Shown: piece by piece, positions 8,379-17,500 of the stretch
Layout: each line of letters begins with the position of its first letter
How positions within the stretch are numbered: position 1 is the stretch's first letter
Source of the DNA: Pseudomonadota bacterium
GTDB taxonomy: Bacteria; Myxococcota; Bradymonadia; UBA4248
DNA length: 21,230 bases
NCBI GenBank assembly: GCA_017613855.1
Contig: JAGACY010000446.1
Coordinates: forward strand, 1-21,230
Direction: 5' to 3'
Notes under the pieces: model-generated
Seen by the model: only the letters and a program-made list of their open reading frames with translations
Databases searched by the model: none
What the model was told of the DNA's origin: nothing
Translations under genes and position numbers: made by a program

Positions 8379-8404
8379 GGCCCTGATTCAGGGCCTTTTT
8401 TTTT
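8379..8404 (+). terminator. Rho-independent terminator of the tRNA unit
   Basis: GGCCCTG (8379-8385), loop ATT, CAGGGCC (8389-8395), then nine T (8396-8404). It starts 4 nt after the second tRNA body and ends 32 nt before the ATG of the next gene, which therefore needs its own start of transcription or read-through. Confidence 0.95.
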
Positions 8405-8435
8405 GCTTTTATCCATCCGGAGGATCTAAGACACC

Positions 8436-9170
8436 ATGATACTCTTTTTAACAAGCAGCCCGACAGGTCCTCTGGACAATAGCCGCAAAGTTCTTGGGTA
8501 TGATGATAAAAATCATTTTATCGATAACCTGAAAAAGTATTGGCCCAAATCAGCACGTTGTTTGATCATTAGTGCTTTTCCCGATGAAGATTCGGCCAAT
8601 GATCAGATGCACCGATTTTTTGATGAAACGACCCGGGAAATTGGTTTGCCCGTTGAAGTTTTTGATATCTGGGATGCGCGGACAAAGGATACTTCTGAGG
8701 AAGCATTGCTTTCGTACAATGTCATTTATCTCGGAGGCGGCCATGTTCCGACACAGAATGCCTATTTTAAGTATCTTGGCCTGAAAAAGAAACTGGCCCG
8801 ATTTGATGGGCTTCTTATGGGAATCAGCGCCGGTACGATGAATTGTGCCGATATCGTCTATGCACAGCCGGAACTGGATGGTGAAGCACTCGACCCGGAT
8901 TATGAACATTTTATTCCCGGGCTGGGATTGACCCAAATCAATGTATTGCCGCACTATCAGATGGTTAAAGATCATTATTTGGATGGTATGCGGCTGTTTG
9001 AGGATATTACCTACGAAAACAGCTATGGTCACCGTTTTGTGGCTTTGGTCGATGGCAGTTATATTTTGTGTGAAAATGGCCGTGAAACCATATGGGGTGA
9101 GGCCTATTTAATTGCCGATGGTGAGATAAAACAGATCTGTCGGGAAGATGAGACGCTGGAATGGCACTGA
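8436..9170 (+). CDS. Peptidase E-like (family S51) protein
   Basis: This 244-aa cytoplasmic protein has the fold of the class-I glutamine-amidotransferase-like S51 peptidases, which include alpha-aspartyl dipeptidase PepE. Seen in order: YLGGGHVPTQN (98-108), the nucleophile elbow GISAGTMN with Ser131 (129-136), an acidic stretch that may supply a triad partner (DPDYEHF, about 153-159) and NVLPHYQ with His173. E. coli PepE has the same order of Gly-rich motif, Ser elbow and His. Its substrate is not evident; Asp-X dipeptides are the known family substrates, but many relatives are untested. GGAGG (8419-8423) lies 12 nt upstream of the ATG, a little far. The stop runs straight into a heptad-repeat field and no terminator is seen. 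Confidence 0.82.
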   Translation: MILFLTSSPTGPLDNSRKVLGYDDKNHFIDNLKKYWPKSARCLIISAFPDEDSANDQMHRFFDETTREIGLPVEVFDIWDARTKDTSEEALLSYNVIYLGGGHVPTQNAYFKYLGLKKKLARFDGLLMGISAGTMNCADIVYAQPELDGEALDPDYEHFIPGLGLTQINVLPHYQMVKDHYLDGMRLFEDITYENSYGHRFVALVDGSYILCENGRETIWGEAYLIADGEIKQICREDETLEWH

Positions 9171-9174
9171 ATGT

Positions 9175-9515
9175 AATTCGGAATGCGGAATTCGGAATGC
9201 GGAATTGTTTTCTAATGCGCAATTCGCAATTCGCAATTGGGAGGCGAAACTAAAGGTGAAGTCTGATTAATTCGTAATGCGTAATGCGTAATGCGTAATT
9301 GGGATGCAAAACTAAGGGGGAAGTCTGGAAGCTTAGGGAGAATTGCGTTCTTAATGTGGAATGCGGAATGCGGAATTGTTTTCTAATTCGTAATGCGTAA
9401 TTGGGATGCAAAACTAAAGGGAAAGTCTGATTAATTTGTAATTTGTAATTTGTAATTAAAATGAAATTAGTAAGGGAAAATATATTTAATTGGGAATTGG
9501 AAATTAGGAATTATG
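9175..9515. repeat. Long field of degenerate heptads (AAT + four variable bases)
   Basis: The field occupies the whole spacer between the S51 gene and the HPr-kinase-like gene. Runs include AATTCGG/AATGCGG alternating (9175-9202), AATGCGC-AATTCGC-AATTCGC (9214-9234), AATTCGT plus three AATGCGT (9269-9296), AATGTGG plus two AATGCGG (9353-9373), AATTCGT-AATGCGT (9385-9398), three AATTTGT (9433-9453), and AATTGGG-AATTGGA-AATTAGG-AATTATG (9488-9515). The last heptad contains the stop codon of the minus-strand gene (9511-9513). No gene is supported inside. Confidence 0.93.
9235..9439. repeat. Three copies of a ~36-bp element set among the heptads
   Basis: Copies start at 9235, 9297 and 9399. The shared text is AATTGGGATGCAAAACTAA, then AGGG, then AAGTCTG; copies 1 and 3 end in ATTAATT and run into the next heptads, while copy 2 diverges after AAGTCTGG. 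Another shared block, AATGCGGAATTGTTTTCTAA, occurs at 9196-9215 and 9367-9386. The field therefore looks like a larger unit duplicated together with its heptads. Confidence 0.88.
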
Positions 9516-10308
9516 CAGGCAGAATGTGATGCTGAATGAGGCAGTCAATCGTTTGTTTGGCATCTTCTTTTGAGTGCGTGGTGATATCCAGATGATAGAT
9601 TGGAATATCTTTTATGGCATTCAGGAGGGCATGAAACTGTGTGCGTTTGAACTCGGGGGGCGGATTTGAAAGAATGATTTGCTGATTGAGTATATATGGA
9701 ATCGCTTCTGCATTGGATATTTGGAGCAGTTTTGGAGTGTTGCCTTTGGCGAGTATTATGATTGCAGCAAGTGGGGCAGGTTGGCTTTGGCAGATTTCGG
9801 GATTCACTTCGAGAATTGTTTTGCCGAGAATATGAATATTATTTTTAACAAAAGGCTCGGATGAAAATAATTCATGCCGCATGGCGATGTAATGTGAGAG
9901 CGGTATGGCATGGGGAGGTTCGGCTGCAGAATCTATTGGGATCATATCATCCGTAGCGAGTTTTGAAGAAGAAAAAGCAAGTGCTGATGCAGTGATCGTT
10001 GATTTTCCTATGCCGGTAGGGGCGAGCATGAGGACCATCCCGTTTGGGGTTGAGAGGGCACCTGCATGCAGGAGAATATTGCCTTTTAGGAGGCAGGCAA
10101 AGGGAAGTGCAATTCGTTCGCGGAAGTAGAACTCAGGAATGGAGCCTTGTCGAATCAATTGAATATTCCGTTGTTCCGGGTAGATGAGCGTTTCCCAATC
10201 TTCGTAAATGAGTTTGAACTCTCCGGGAATCTGGGTTGTGCAAACGGCGAGATGTCCGAAAGTATCGTCGGTGTGAATGTTGGTATTTGGTGTCCAGAGC
10301 GTTTGCAT
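9511..10308 (-). CDS. HPr-kinase-like P-loop ATPase paired with PqqD-like protein
   Basis: This 265-aa protein resembles the C-terminal catalytic half of HPr kinase/phosphorylase. It shows the hallmarks in order: LLHAGAL (79-85), Walker A APTGIGKST (96-104) and an acidic pair in KLATDDMIPI (Asp120, Asp121). It lacks the full-length HprK layout and no HPr or PTS gene is near, so carbon-control HPr phosphorylation is unlikely. HprK-related kinases are known beside PqqD-like proteins, including some lasso-peptide clusters where a related kinase phosphorylates a precursor peptide; a peptide or small-protein kinase is the best guess. The ATG at 10308 lies 5 nt after the pqqD-like stop. The AAAGGA before it leaves only about 1 nt to the ATG, an unusually short gap, which suggests coupled translation. 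Its stop lies in a heptad repeat. Confidence 0.82.
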   Translation of the reverse strand: MQTLWTPNTNIHTDDTFGHLAVCTTQIPGEFKLIYEDWETLIYPEQRNIQLIRQGSIPEFYFRERIALPFACLLKGNILLHAGALSTPNGMVLMLAPTGIGKSTITASALAFSSSKLATDDMIPIDSAAEPPHAIPLSHYIAMRHELFSSEPFVKNNIHILGKTILEVNPEICQSQPAPLAAIIILAKGNTPKLLQISNAEAIPYILNQQIILSNPPPEFKRTQFHALLNAIKDIPIYHLDITTHSKEDAKQTIDCLIQHHILPA

Positions 10309-10313
10309 GTCCT

Positions 10314-10568
10314 TTATGGTGTGATGATCCTGAGCTGAATGAGTTCGTCGCGCAGCTTGGTGAAATCCTGGGTCAGGCAGTCTTTGTCAATTTCGTATTC
10401 CTGGAGTGCTTCGTCGATAATTTGTTCAAACTCGAGGTTTTTAGCGATTTTTTCGACGAAGAAGCGGGCCGTTCCATTGAGAGAATAGTAGGCATTCTGT
10501 TCGAGATCGAGCAGAATGAGTTTATCGTCGAGCGGCTGTAATTCGATATTTGGGTTGAGTTTTGGCAT
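10314..10568 (-). CDS. PqqD-family small protein (peptide-recognition type)
   Basis: From the ATG at 10568 this is an 84-aa protein with the PqqD pattern: an N-terminal beta part, LLDLEQNAYYSLNGTARFFVEKI (about 19-41), then helices to the end. In PqqD and RiPP systems this winged-helix fold (RRE) binds a leader peptide and delivers it to a modifying enzyme. Here the next gene, 5 nt away, is the HPr-kinase-like ATPase, so the pair probably acts as recognition element plus kinase. No radical SAM enzyme, transporter or obvious precursor is in the window. Start choice: a longer open frame reaches 10703 but would translate two palindromic repeats, so I reject the extension; no strong ribosome site precedes 10568, which leaves some doubt. 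Confidence 0.82.
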   Translation of the reverse strand: MPKLNPNIELQPLDDKLILLDLEQNAYYSLNGTARFFVEKIAKNLEFEQIIDEALQEYEIDKDCLTQDFTKLRDELIQLRIITP

Positions 10569-10589
10569 GGGGATGCAGTCCCAAAAGAT

Positions 10590-10649
10590 GCGTCGGCGTA
10601 TTGCAAATAGCCGACGCGCGCTGATGTATGGCGCAGCCATAATCAGCGC
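10590..10649. repeat. Two abutting palindromes with shared asymmetric core
   Basis: Palindrome 1: GCGTCGGC (10590-10597), unpaired G10598, TATT, loop GCA (10603-10605), AATA, GCCGACGC (10610-10617). Palindrome 2 starts at the next base: GCGCTGAT (10618-10625), unpaired G10626, TATGGC, loop GCA (10633-10635), GCCATA, ATCAGCGC (10642-10649). The arms differ in sequence but each pairs perfectly. The palindrome at 6451-6480 has the same layout on the other strand. They lie in the leader of the pqqD-like gene, 22 bp from its ATG. Confidence 0.88.
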
Positions 10650-10668
10650 CATGTAAAGAACTATTTTT

Positions 10669-10745
10669 AACAAACGGATTTGTTCGCAGCTAACGCTGCT
10701 CACTCAATATAATTCGCAATGTGCAATTCGCAATTCGCAATTATT
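10669..10745. repeat. Left flank module: ACAAACGGATTTGTT element plus AATTCGC heptads
   Basis: AACAAA-CGGA-TTTGTT (10669-10684) is a small hairpin, followed by a GCAGC-TAAC-GCTGC hairpin (10686-10699) and heptads AATTCGC, AATGTGC, AATTCGC, AATTCGC, AATTATT (10711-10745). The same order appears at 14188-14248 beyond the far end of the IPT/TIG lipoprotein gene. Bases 10746-10862 hold only short AT-rich repeats such as AGATATC twice (10791-10804); no gene is seen. Confidence 0.85.
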
Positions 10746-10862
10746 AAAGAATTCTCAAAGTACTTTCTAAAGAATTAGAGTGCAGGCATTAGATATCAGA
10801 TATCATGACTGCTACATTGATAAGTTCCTTTATGATAATCTACTTGCGCATTGCAAATTCAT

Positions 10863-13800
10863 TTATGGTTTTGTGCCGTTAATTTTGTCGGGCGTAATGA
10901 CGAGATTAGCGGTTGCGGAAGACTCAATATAATTGTAGCGGAGATCGCCGGTTGAGAATTTATTGAAATCGAAGCCATTGCGGACAGATTTGTAAGCGGT
11001 GAGCTGGACGATGAGCTGTTTGTATCCTTCTTCCGTTGGCCATTCGAAGAGTGTGGGGAATTCGGCCGTGGTGGCGGAACCCGGCAGGTAGAACTGATAG
11101 AGCAGATCGGAACGTCCGGAGGCGTAAAGTCGTACGGTCATTGCATAGAAATCGACAAAGTCTGGATTGGCGATTTTCCAGGCGACGAATCCCGTTTTGA
11201 GAATGTCATCTGAATCGAGGGTCAGGAACGTGGGACGCGAAACGGCTGGTCCGACTTCGAGCATGGAGCCGTCGGGAATGACATTATATTGATAGAAGTA
11301 GGTATAGGAAGGATTGTTTTGTGCTGCGTTGTAGACAGCATTGACGACAAATGTGAAGTTGGCGTCTGCGATGGTGTCCCGCAAGGGCGGCAGGTTGGGG
11401 ATGACGGTGAGATCGGTGAGTGAGGCGGAATTCATGAATCCGCCCAGATAACCTTCGGATCCGACGAAGATGTAGGCCGAAGCGCTGATTTGATCGAAGT
11501 TTTCGACGGGTGTGTTGACGAACTTGATGCTCTGTGTTTGGTTGAGCGGGAGCGGGCAGTCGAGATGGTTGACGATTTCGGCGCCATCCGTGACGAACTG
11601 ATGGCGTTTGACGCCGAGGTATTTGGGATAGAAAGCACTGGTTTTGACGTCGTACAGGCCGCAGATAAGGGCGAGTGCGACATCACCTTTACGGGCTTTC
11701 ATGCGGTATTTGGCGCCTTCTTCGAGGATGAGGTAGACATCTTCTTTATCGTGCGACATCATGTATGGTGACAATGCAGACTGCATGACGAAACCTGCAC
11801 GGACGAGATTGGGATCGGAGACGAGTTCAACTTTGCCGAACGTTCCGACAGTGCCAGAGAAATAAGGTTGTTCCGGCGTATATGGAACGACAATTTCGAT
11901 GGGGTTGATGATGCTGCCATCGCTGGGTGGAGGCGGTTCGGGCGGTTCCTCTTCGGATGTGTCGACATCATCGGCATGCCAGTCTTCGAGCAGGAGCGTG
12001 ATGTTGGTGGCGTTGATGGGCTGCATTGTATTGCAGGAATGTTCGGGGGCGCATGCAATGACGATTTGTGCGTTTTTGAGTGAATCGTCGAAGAAAGAGA
12101 CGCGTCCTTTGGCATCGGTTGTGCCGGTGAGTGCGGTTTTGGGATCGCTGCCGACGTAGACCGTAGCATTTGGGATAGGCACGGCAGTATTGACGGTCAG
12201 AACGGTGACATGCAACTCGCCGGAGATGGGGCTGCCGGAGGCACTTGTGTTGATGCCGGTTGGGTTAAACCAGGTAAAATCAAATTTTCCGCATTCGGTC
12301 TGGTCGCTGCACATCAGCTGGATGGGGGCGGTACCGGCCTTATGGGATGGGGCAGTAAAGGAAAGATGTGTCGGATTGTGGTAGACAGTGTCGATGGTCT
12401 TATCATCTATTTTGAGGGTCATGTCCTTGGTAAACCCCGTGCCATAGATGTCGACCGGGGTTTTTCCCGTGAAGACGGATTGGTTGGGGGTAACGGTGAT
12501 GATGGAGACTTCCTCGTCGTAGGTGAATTTGAGTGTATTGGAGGTGTCATTGCCCCGGATGGCCTGGACGGGAACGGTACCAGCACCTTTTGGAATGGTA
12601 GCTTTGATGGTGCTGGCGTTTGTGACAGTGAGCTGTGTGGCTTCCCAGGGACCAAAGAAAATGCGGGTGTTTTGGTCAAACCCCGAGCCTTTGATTTGGA
12701 TTTGCGTATCGTCAGAGACGACGGCATTTTTAGGGCTGAGGCTCGTCAGCTTTAAGGCTCCGGATGCAATCTGAACAAATTCGTAGGCATCGGGCAGAGT
12801 CACCGAGCCGATTGTAACATCTGTCAGGCCAGCGTCGTGTTTAGGTGTTTTGACGGTCCACTCGGTACCGGAGCGTTTAACCACGGAGGCATTGGTCTTT
12901 CCAAAAGAGGCATTTCCCTGTGCGGGGAGTGATACGCCGCGAATGGAAACCTGTGTGCCCCCGAGTGTGGAGCCACTTTTGGGTGAGACGGCCAGGATCT
13001 GAGGTTTTCCTGTATTTTCGTAGTAATGGAGTGCATCTTCGAGGCGTAGCTGCTGAAGATCGTTATAGAGGAGAACATCGTAGGAGCCGGCTGGCATGGC
13101 GGGTGCCTGAAATGTCAAGCTTTGCGGTGATTTCAGCGTTGGCTGGATATCCTGATTTTCGATGCGGATATGGGTTTCATCGTCGAATCCATCACCCGTG
13201 ATGGTGATTTGAGGCGTGGTGCCCGTTTGGATGATATCGGGAGTGATGGCTGAGAATTCGAAAGGCGCGACGATTTGGATGGCATCGGGAATTTGTGCAT
13301 ATCCGAATTCACTGACCATTGTCAGTGTGATGTTTCCGGTATTGAGTACCGGGAGCAGCCCGGTGATCAAGTTTTCGTTGTGAAGTATGGGGTCGACGAG
13401 AGGCAGTGTCTGATCACCGTTTGAGAAAAATACCTGGGTCGTTTCATCAAATCCGGCCCCATCGATTTGGATTTCGACGGAAGAATTGGCAATCGCGATA
13501 TTGGGGGTAATGTTTTCGTATTGAATATCCTGCGTATAGCAGAAACCATTTTCGAGTTTGAGTTTTGTCTCACCGTTGTCGAACGTGACATCGACGCATC
13601 CCTTTTTTCCTGCAGGTACGGTTGTTCGAATGACGTTGGCATTGACATAAATCTGTTCCGGAGCCTGAATGGCCCCAAAATAGATGGTTCCGGATTCATC
13701 GAGTTTTGTCCCGTACAGACGGACTTCATATCCGCCCTGGATATCACCGGAGGATGGTGTTACCAGTTCGAGGGCAGGGATTTCTTCTTCGGTGACCTGG

Positions 13801-14063
13801 CCACCGCCGGGATGGGTTTGTGATTGCTGGGGATTGTCTTCATCTTGTCCGGTAATTCCACCGGATCCTCCCGGATGTATAATCTCATCGCCTTGTGGTG
13901 GTGGCTCGACGGGATCTTCAGGAACAAAGGGTTCGACGGGAACCTCAGGTTCCGGTTCCTGAACGTATTTGACAAAATCCGATGAATCGAGACATCCCGC
14001 TGCCAGGAAGCAGCATGCGGCTGTGACGATAAATAGTTTGTAGTAATTCCGATTGCGATGCAT
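10863..14063 (-). CDS. Large lipoprotein with six IPT/TIG domains
   Basis: This 1066-aa surface lipoprotein has lipobox LAAGC with Cys24 (counted from the ATG at 14063) and a long Pro/Glu/Gly-rich linker to about residue 95. About six IPT/TIG immunoglobulin-like domains follow, starting near 97, 184, 270, 356, 439 and 521; each has an xxxxPxxG-type start and a GxGF-type turn (GAGFDETTQ, GDGFDDETH, GSGFDQNTR, GTGFTKDMT). A carboxypeptidase-regulatory-like beta domain (about 616-693, GTTDAKGRVSF) comes next, then a Glu/Pro linker and a ~350-aa C-terminal region I do not recognise. TIG domains mostly build stalks of adhesins, so surface attachment or carbohydrate/protein binding is likely. GGAGG lies 8 nt before the ATG at 14063; an adjacent in-frame GTG at 14066 is possible. 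Matching repeat modules flank the gene on both sides. Confidence 0.87.
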   Translation of the reverse strand: MHRNRNYYKLFIVTAACCFLAAGCLDSSDFVKYVQEPEPEVPVEPFVPEDPVEPPPQGDEIIHPGGSGGITGQDEDNPQQSQTHPGGGQVTEEEIPALELVTPSSGDIQGGYEVRLYGTKLDESGTIYFGAIQAPEQIYVNANVIRTTVPAGKKGCVDVTFDNGETKLKLENGFCYTQDIQYENITPNIAIANSSVEIQIDGAGFDETTQVFFSNGDQTLPLVDPILHNENLITGLLPVLNTGNITLTMVSEFGYAQIPDAIQIVAPFEFSAITPDIIQTGTTPQITITGDGFDDETHIRIENQDIQPTLKSPQSLTFQAPAMPAGSYDVLLYNDLQQLRLEDALHYYENTGKPQILAVSPKSGSTLGGTQVSIRGVSLPAQGNASFGKTNASVVKRSGTEWTVKTPKHDAGLTDVTIGSVTLPDAYEFVQIASGALKLTSLSPKNAVVSDDTQIQIKGSGFDQNTRIFFGPWEATQLTVTNASTIKATIPKGAGTVPVQAIRGNDTSNTLKFTYDEEVSIITVTPNQSVFTGKTPVDIYGTGFTKDMTLKIDDKTIDTVYHNPTHLSFTAPSHKAGTAPIQLMCSDQTECGKFDFTWFNPTGINTSASGSPISGELHVTVLTVNTAVPIPNATVYVGSDPKTALTGTTDAKGRVSFFDDSLKNAQIVIACAPEHSCNTMQPINATNITLLLEDWHADDVDTSEEEPPEPPPPSDGSIINPIEIVVPYTPEQPYFSGTVGTFGKVELVSDPNLVRAGFVMQSALSPYMMSHDKEDVYLILEEGAKYRMKARKGDVALALICGLYDVKTSAFYPKYLGVKRHQFVTDGAEIVNHLDCPLPLNQTQSIKFVNTPVENFDQISASAYIFVGSEGYLGGFMNSASLTDLTVIPNLPPLRDTIADANFTFVVNAVYNAAQNNPSYTYFYQYNVIPDGSMLEVGPAVSRPTFLTLDSDDILKTGFVAWKIANPDFVDFYAMTVRLYASGRSDLLYQFYLPGSATTAEFPTLFEWPTEEGYKQLIVQLTAYKSVRNGFDFNKFSTGDLRYNYIESSATANLVITPDKINGTKP

Positions 14064-14172
14064 CACTCATCCCTCCGAACTGCGGACAGACCGAGACATC
14101 TATAACTTATTTTTAATGATAAAGACAGAGGCTGCGCATTTTTATGGCACTCATCGTTTTACTACTCAGTTT

Positions 14173-14213
14173 AAAGGCTATTGTTTTACAAACGGATTTG
14201 TTCTGCCTTTTTT
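14173..14213 (+). terminator. Terminator-like hairpin with T run, with no upstream plus-strand gene
   Basis: AAAGGC (14173-14178) pairs with GCCTTT (14205-14210); inside, ACAAA-CGGA-TTTGT forms a second stem, and the T run continues to 14213. The plus-strand sequence upstream is the antisense of the IPT/TIG gene, so the site would end antisense transcription or a short unannotated RNA starting near 14080-14170. Confidence 0.5.
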
Positions 14214-14248
14214 AATTCGCAATGCGCAATTCGCAATTCGCAATTGAA
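14188..14248. repeat. Right flank module: ACAAACGGATTTGTT element plus AATTCGC heptads
   Basis: ACAAACGGATTTGTTC (14188-14203) is identical over 16 bases to 10670-10685, in the same orientation. It is followed 11 bp later by heptads AATTCGC, AATGCGC, AATTCGC, AATTCGC, AATTGAA (14214-14248), almost the same array as at 10711-10745. Confidence 0.88.
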
Positions 14249-14410
14249 ATTAAAAACCAGAGTGCGACTCAGAAGCTAAAAACTTAAATATTTAGAACAG
14301 TCTTGAAAAGCCAGAGTTGTCGTGCATTGTTCAGACGGCTGGCACCTCAATCATTGCACCCCTAATGAGGCTGAGTCGTCATGCTGTGCATTATTTTTTT
14401 TTGCGCATTC

Positions 14411-14439
14411 TTGACGGTTGTTATTCCATTGAATAAATA
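14411..14439 (+). promoter_or_regulatory. Candidate promoter of the first VWA lipoprotein gene
   Basis: TTGACG (14411-14416) is a five-of-six match to the -35 consensus. The best box 17 bp on is TAAATA (14434-14439), a weak -10. The ATG is 75 bp downstream. The ribosome site AAAGGAG (14498-14504) is strong. Confidence 0.4.
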
Positions 14440-14514
14440 AGAGAATGGTTTTGTATGCCATCGGGCATCGTGTACTTCATGTGCATTTGCATAAAATAAA
14501 GGAGAAATGATATT

Positions 14515-17500
14515 ATGACGAAGAAAACGCGCTTTTTGACTTTGGTTTGTGCGCTGGCAGGTTGCTTTGCCATTTATGGCTGCAGTGAGAATAAGAAAGA
14601 TAAGGGCCAGGAACAGCCAGAGTTTGAATGCGAGATGGATGCACAATGCGCGGCGAATGCCGAAGGCAAAACAGAGTGCGATACCGTTAATCATGTCTGC
14701 ATCAAGCCGGTTGTCGCAGAGACTTGCGGCAATGGCGCGTTGGATGATGGTGAGCAATGCGATGGTACGGAGATAGCCTCGGATCTTTCATTGAATTGCG
14801 GCGAGGGTAAAAAGCTGAAAGACAGTCTGACCTGCGATACCAAAACATGCAAGATTGACCTGGCGAGTTCATGTCGGGAATTAGAATGCACGCTGGATAT
14901 CGATTGTGTGAAGAAAGCGGGAAAAACTGTATGTGATACCGAAAACAATGTTTGCATAGAGCCGGTTGTTGCTGAAACCTGCGGTGATGGCGTTCTGGAT
15001 GAAGGCGAGCAGTGCGATGGGACGGAGATCGCAGAGGATCTTTCTCTGAACTGCGGTGATATTCGTAAATTGAAAGAAAGCCTGACTTGCGATACTCAAA
15101 CGTGCAGGGTAGATCTTTATAACTCCTGTGAACTCGATCCTGAGAAAGTAGATTGCGTAAAAGATGCCGATTGTGCAGATAACGCAGAAGGAAAACTCAA
15201 ATGCGATTTGGATAAGGGCATTTGCGTGGAATCACAGGATGGTCCAATTGAATACAACGATTGTGAATATCCGGATGAGGATGGCGATGGCATTTCGGAT
15301 GAGATCGAAGGCAAAGACGAGAATCGCGATACCGATGAGGATGGCATACCTGATTACCAGGATTTAGACAGCGATGGCGATAACATTCCCGACAGCCTTG
15401 AAGGTGGGACGAATGGCTGCTCCGGAGCCGAGCCCATTACCAATGGTATGGGTGCTGTTTCGGCAGACTATATTAACCCTGATGTCGATGGCAATGGCAT
15501 CAATGATGGCATAGAATGCTGTGGTGCCGATGAAAACAACGGCGGAACATGCAAGGAAGGTGTAGAGAAAGATGAGAATGGTTTCTATACTTTCTGCATT
15601 GATACTAACAATAATGATATGCCGGACTACATAGATTCTGACAATGATGGCGATGGTCTGGCAGATGAGATCGAAATCAAGGGTGCGGTTAATGCCAATG
15701 CCAACTTAGAAGGGGATTATTTCTCGGGCGATTGTGATGGTGATGGGAACCCCGATGCTTTGGGAAGTGCGGATGCTCCTATCGACTGTGATGGCGATGG
15801 CGTCTATGACTACATGGATTATGACAGCGATGGTGATGGTATCCTGGATTCCATCGAGCTTGAGAATGCCAATGAAGCAGGTTTAATGGCACGTTATCTT
15901 AAGGATACCGATGGTGACAGCCTTGCGGATGGCGATGAAGTTGCCAAAGATGGCCATGGTGCCAAGTTTATTTGCGATGCCACTGGGCAGCGGATCAATC
16001 AGGATGATCATGACCTCGTGGAAAAAGCTGAAGCCGGGGAAGAGGGCAAACAAGTAGGTTATTATGACGAAAACGGTGACTTTGTCAGCGTTGAATTGCC
16101 TGATGGTTCAGAATACTATTACGAACCCGTTTCCACTTGTACGGACGTAGAATGCAAATTCAGGACTTCCTGCTACATGACCGTAGACTGTGATCGCGAT
16201 GGTTTGGGTGATGAAAAAGAGGTTTGGTGTGAAGGTGGTGTGTGGTCAGCTCTTGAAGAAAACACCGATGGTGATGAATATCAGGATGCCTCGGAATATG
16301 CTGCATACGAGTATGCCCAGAAAGATGAAGACCATCGATTCATTTACATTAGAGATGAGAATGGAAAGAAAGTAAAAGATGAGAATGGTGATTATGTTGT
16401 ATATGAGATTGATAGCCCGGAAAAACTGATTTGCGTGAAAGATTATGGTGTTAAGGATGTCATCGATTTCTACTTTGAATTGCCGTACGTGAGTGATGAA
16501 ACAATTCAAAAAGCAATCGAAGACTCGAAGGCGGATACAGAGCATCCGGAAAATGTCATAGAAAATGAGGCTCAGTTCTATGAAAAGAATCCTGATAAAC
16601 AGGCTAAGGATGACTCACTGATTTTTGAGCCTGCAGTTTCCAAACTCGACCTGGTCATTAATGTCGATACGACATCCTCGATGGGTGTTGCTATTGCGAA
16701 CGTTAAAAGCAACGTCGTTGGTCTGATTGAGAAGATTCAGGGTGTGAAGAATGATCAGGGGGTATTTGAGAATGCCATGGTTTCGGATGCAGGTTTTGCA
16801 CTGACGACGTTCGATGATTTCCCCATCAGCAGTTATGGTTCGGGCGGTGATTTGCCGTTCCGTCTCCTTGGTCAGGTCACGACCGATAAGAATATGGTCG
16901 AAGCCTATACCAAAAAGGACGATTTCAAGGTTCGCAACGGCGGTGATCTTCCCGAAGCCGGCGCAGAATCTCTTTATCAGATTGCAACCGGTGAAGGTGT
17001 ATCCTGGAGTACCGGTAAGGTCGATCCTCGCATCAATGCGGTGAAAGGAACCTGGGGCGGTGTTGGCTTTAGAGATGGTACGCTTCCAGTCGTCGTCCAT
17101 ATTACCGACGCCCCATCGCATGATATTTCGACGAGTTACAATAACTTTACTGAAAATATCGCCTATACACCTGCCGATGTCGCGGCTCCTCATTATTCGG
17201 ATGTACTCATTCCCAAACTGAAAGAATTGGGTATTCGCGTCATCACTCTGTATGTCGGCCATCAGGATGCCAACAAATACAACCAGATGTATACATGGGC
17301 CAAGGAATCCGAGGCAGTCGTTCCTGTTTGTGCATTCAGTACCGAGACTGCGGCAGCAACACAATGCCTGTTGGGTGTGAAATCTGATCCTGAGTCTTTG
17401 AACGGAAAAGAGAAACAGTGCGTTCTGTTCTATCAGGGTGAACAGTCAGAGACAGCACAATTCGTTTCTCAGGGCGTTGATGCTATCGTTAAATATGGTA

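Larger units (their letters stand above)
14064..14514. other. Divergent intergenic region, 450 bp
   Basis: It separates the minus-strand IPT/TIG gene from the plus-strand VWA lipoprotein gene. It contains a terminator-like hairpin (14173-14213), the right-hand repeat module (14188-14248), short inverted repeats (GCCAG/CTGGC near 14311-14342; CCTCA/TGAGG near 14346-14369; ATGCC-ATCG-GGCAT near 14457-14468) and a candidate promoter (14411 onward). A 64-codon open frame at 14053-14247 ends in translated heptads and has no coding character. Confidence 0.7.

Noticed and set aside
9511..10308. Canonical HPr kinase/phosphorylase of carbon regulation
   Set aside because: No HPr or PTS gene is near, the layout differs from full-length HprK, and the partner is a PqqD-like protein.
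10569..10703. N-terminal extension of the PqqD-like protein by 45 residues
   Set aside because: It would translate the two palindromes and the leader; the PqqD domain begins at the ATG at 10568.
14053..14247. 64-codon plus-strand frame between the divergent lipoprotein genes
   Set aside because: Its end is translated heptad repeat, it overlaps a terminator-like hairpin, and there is no ribosome site.
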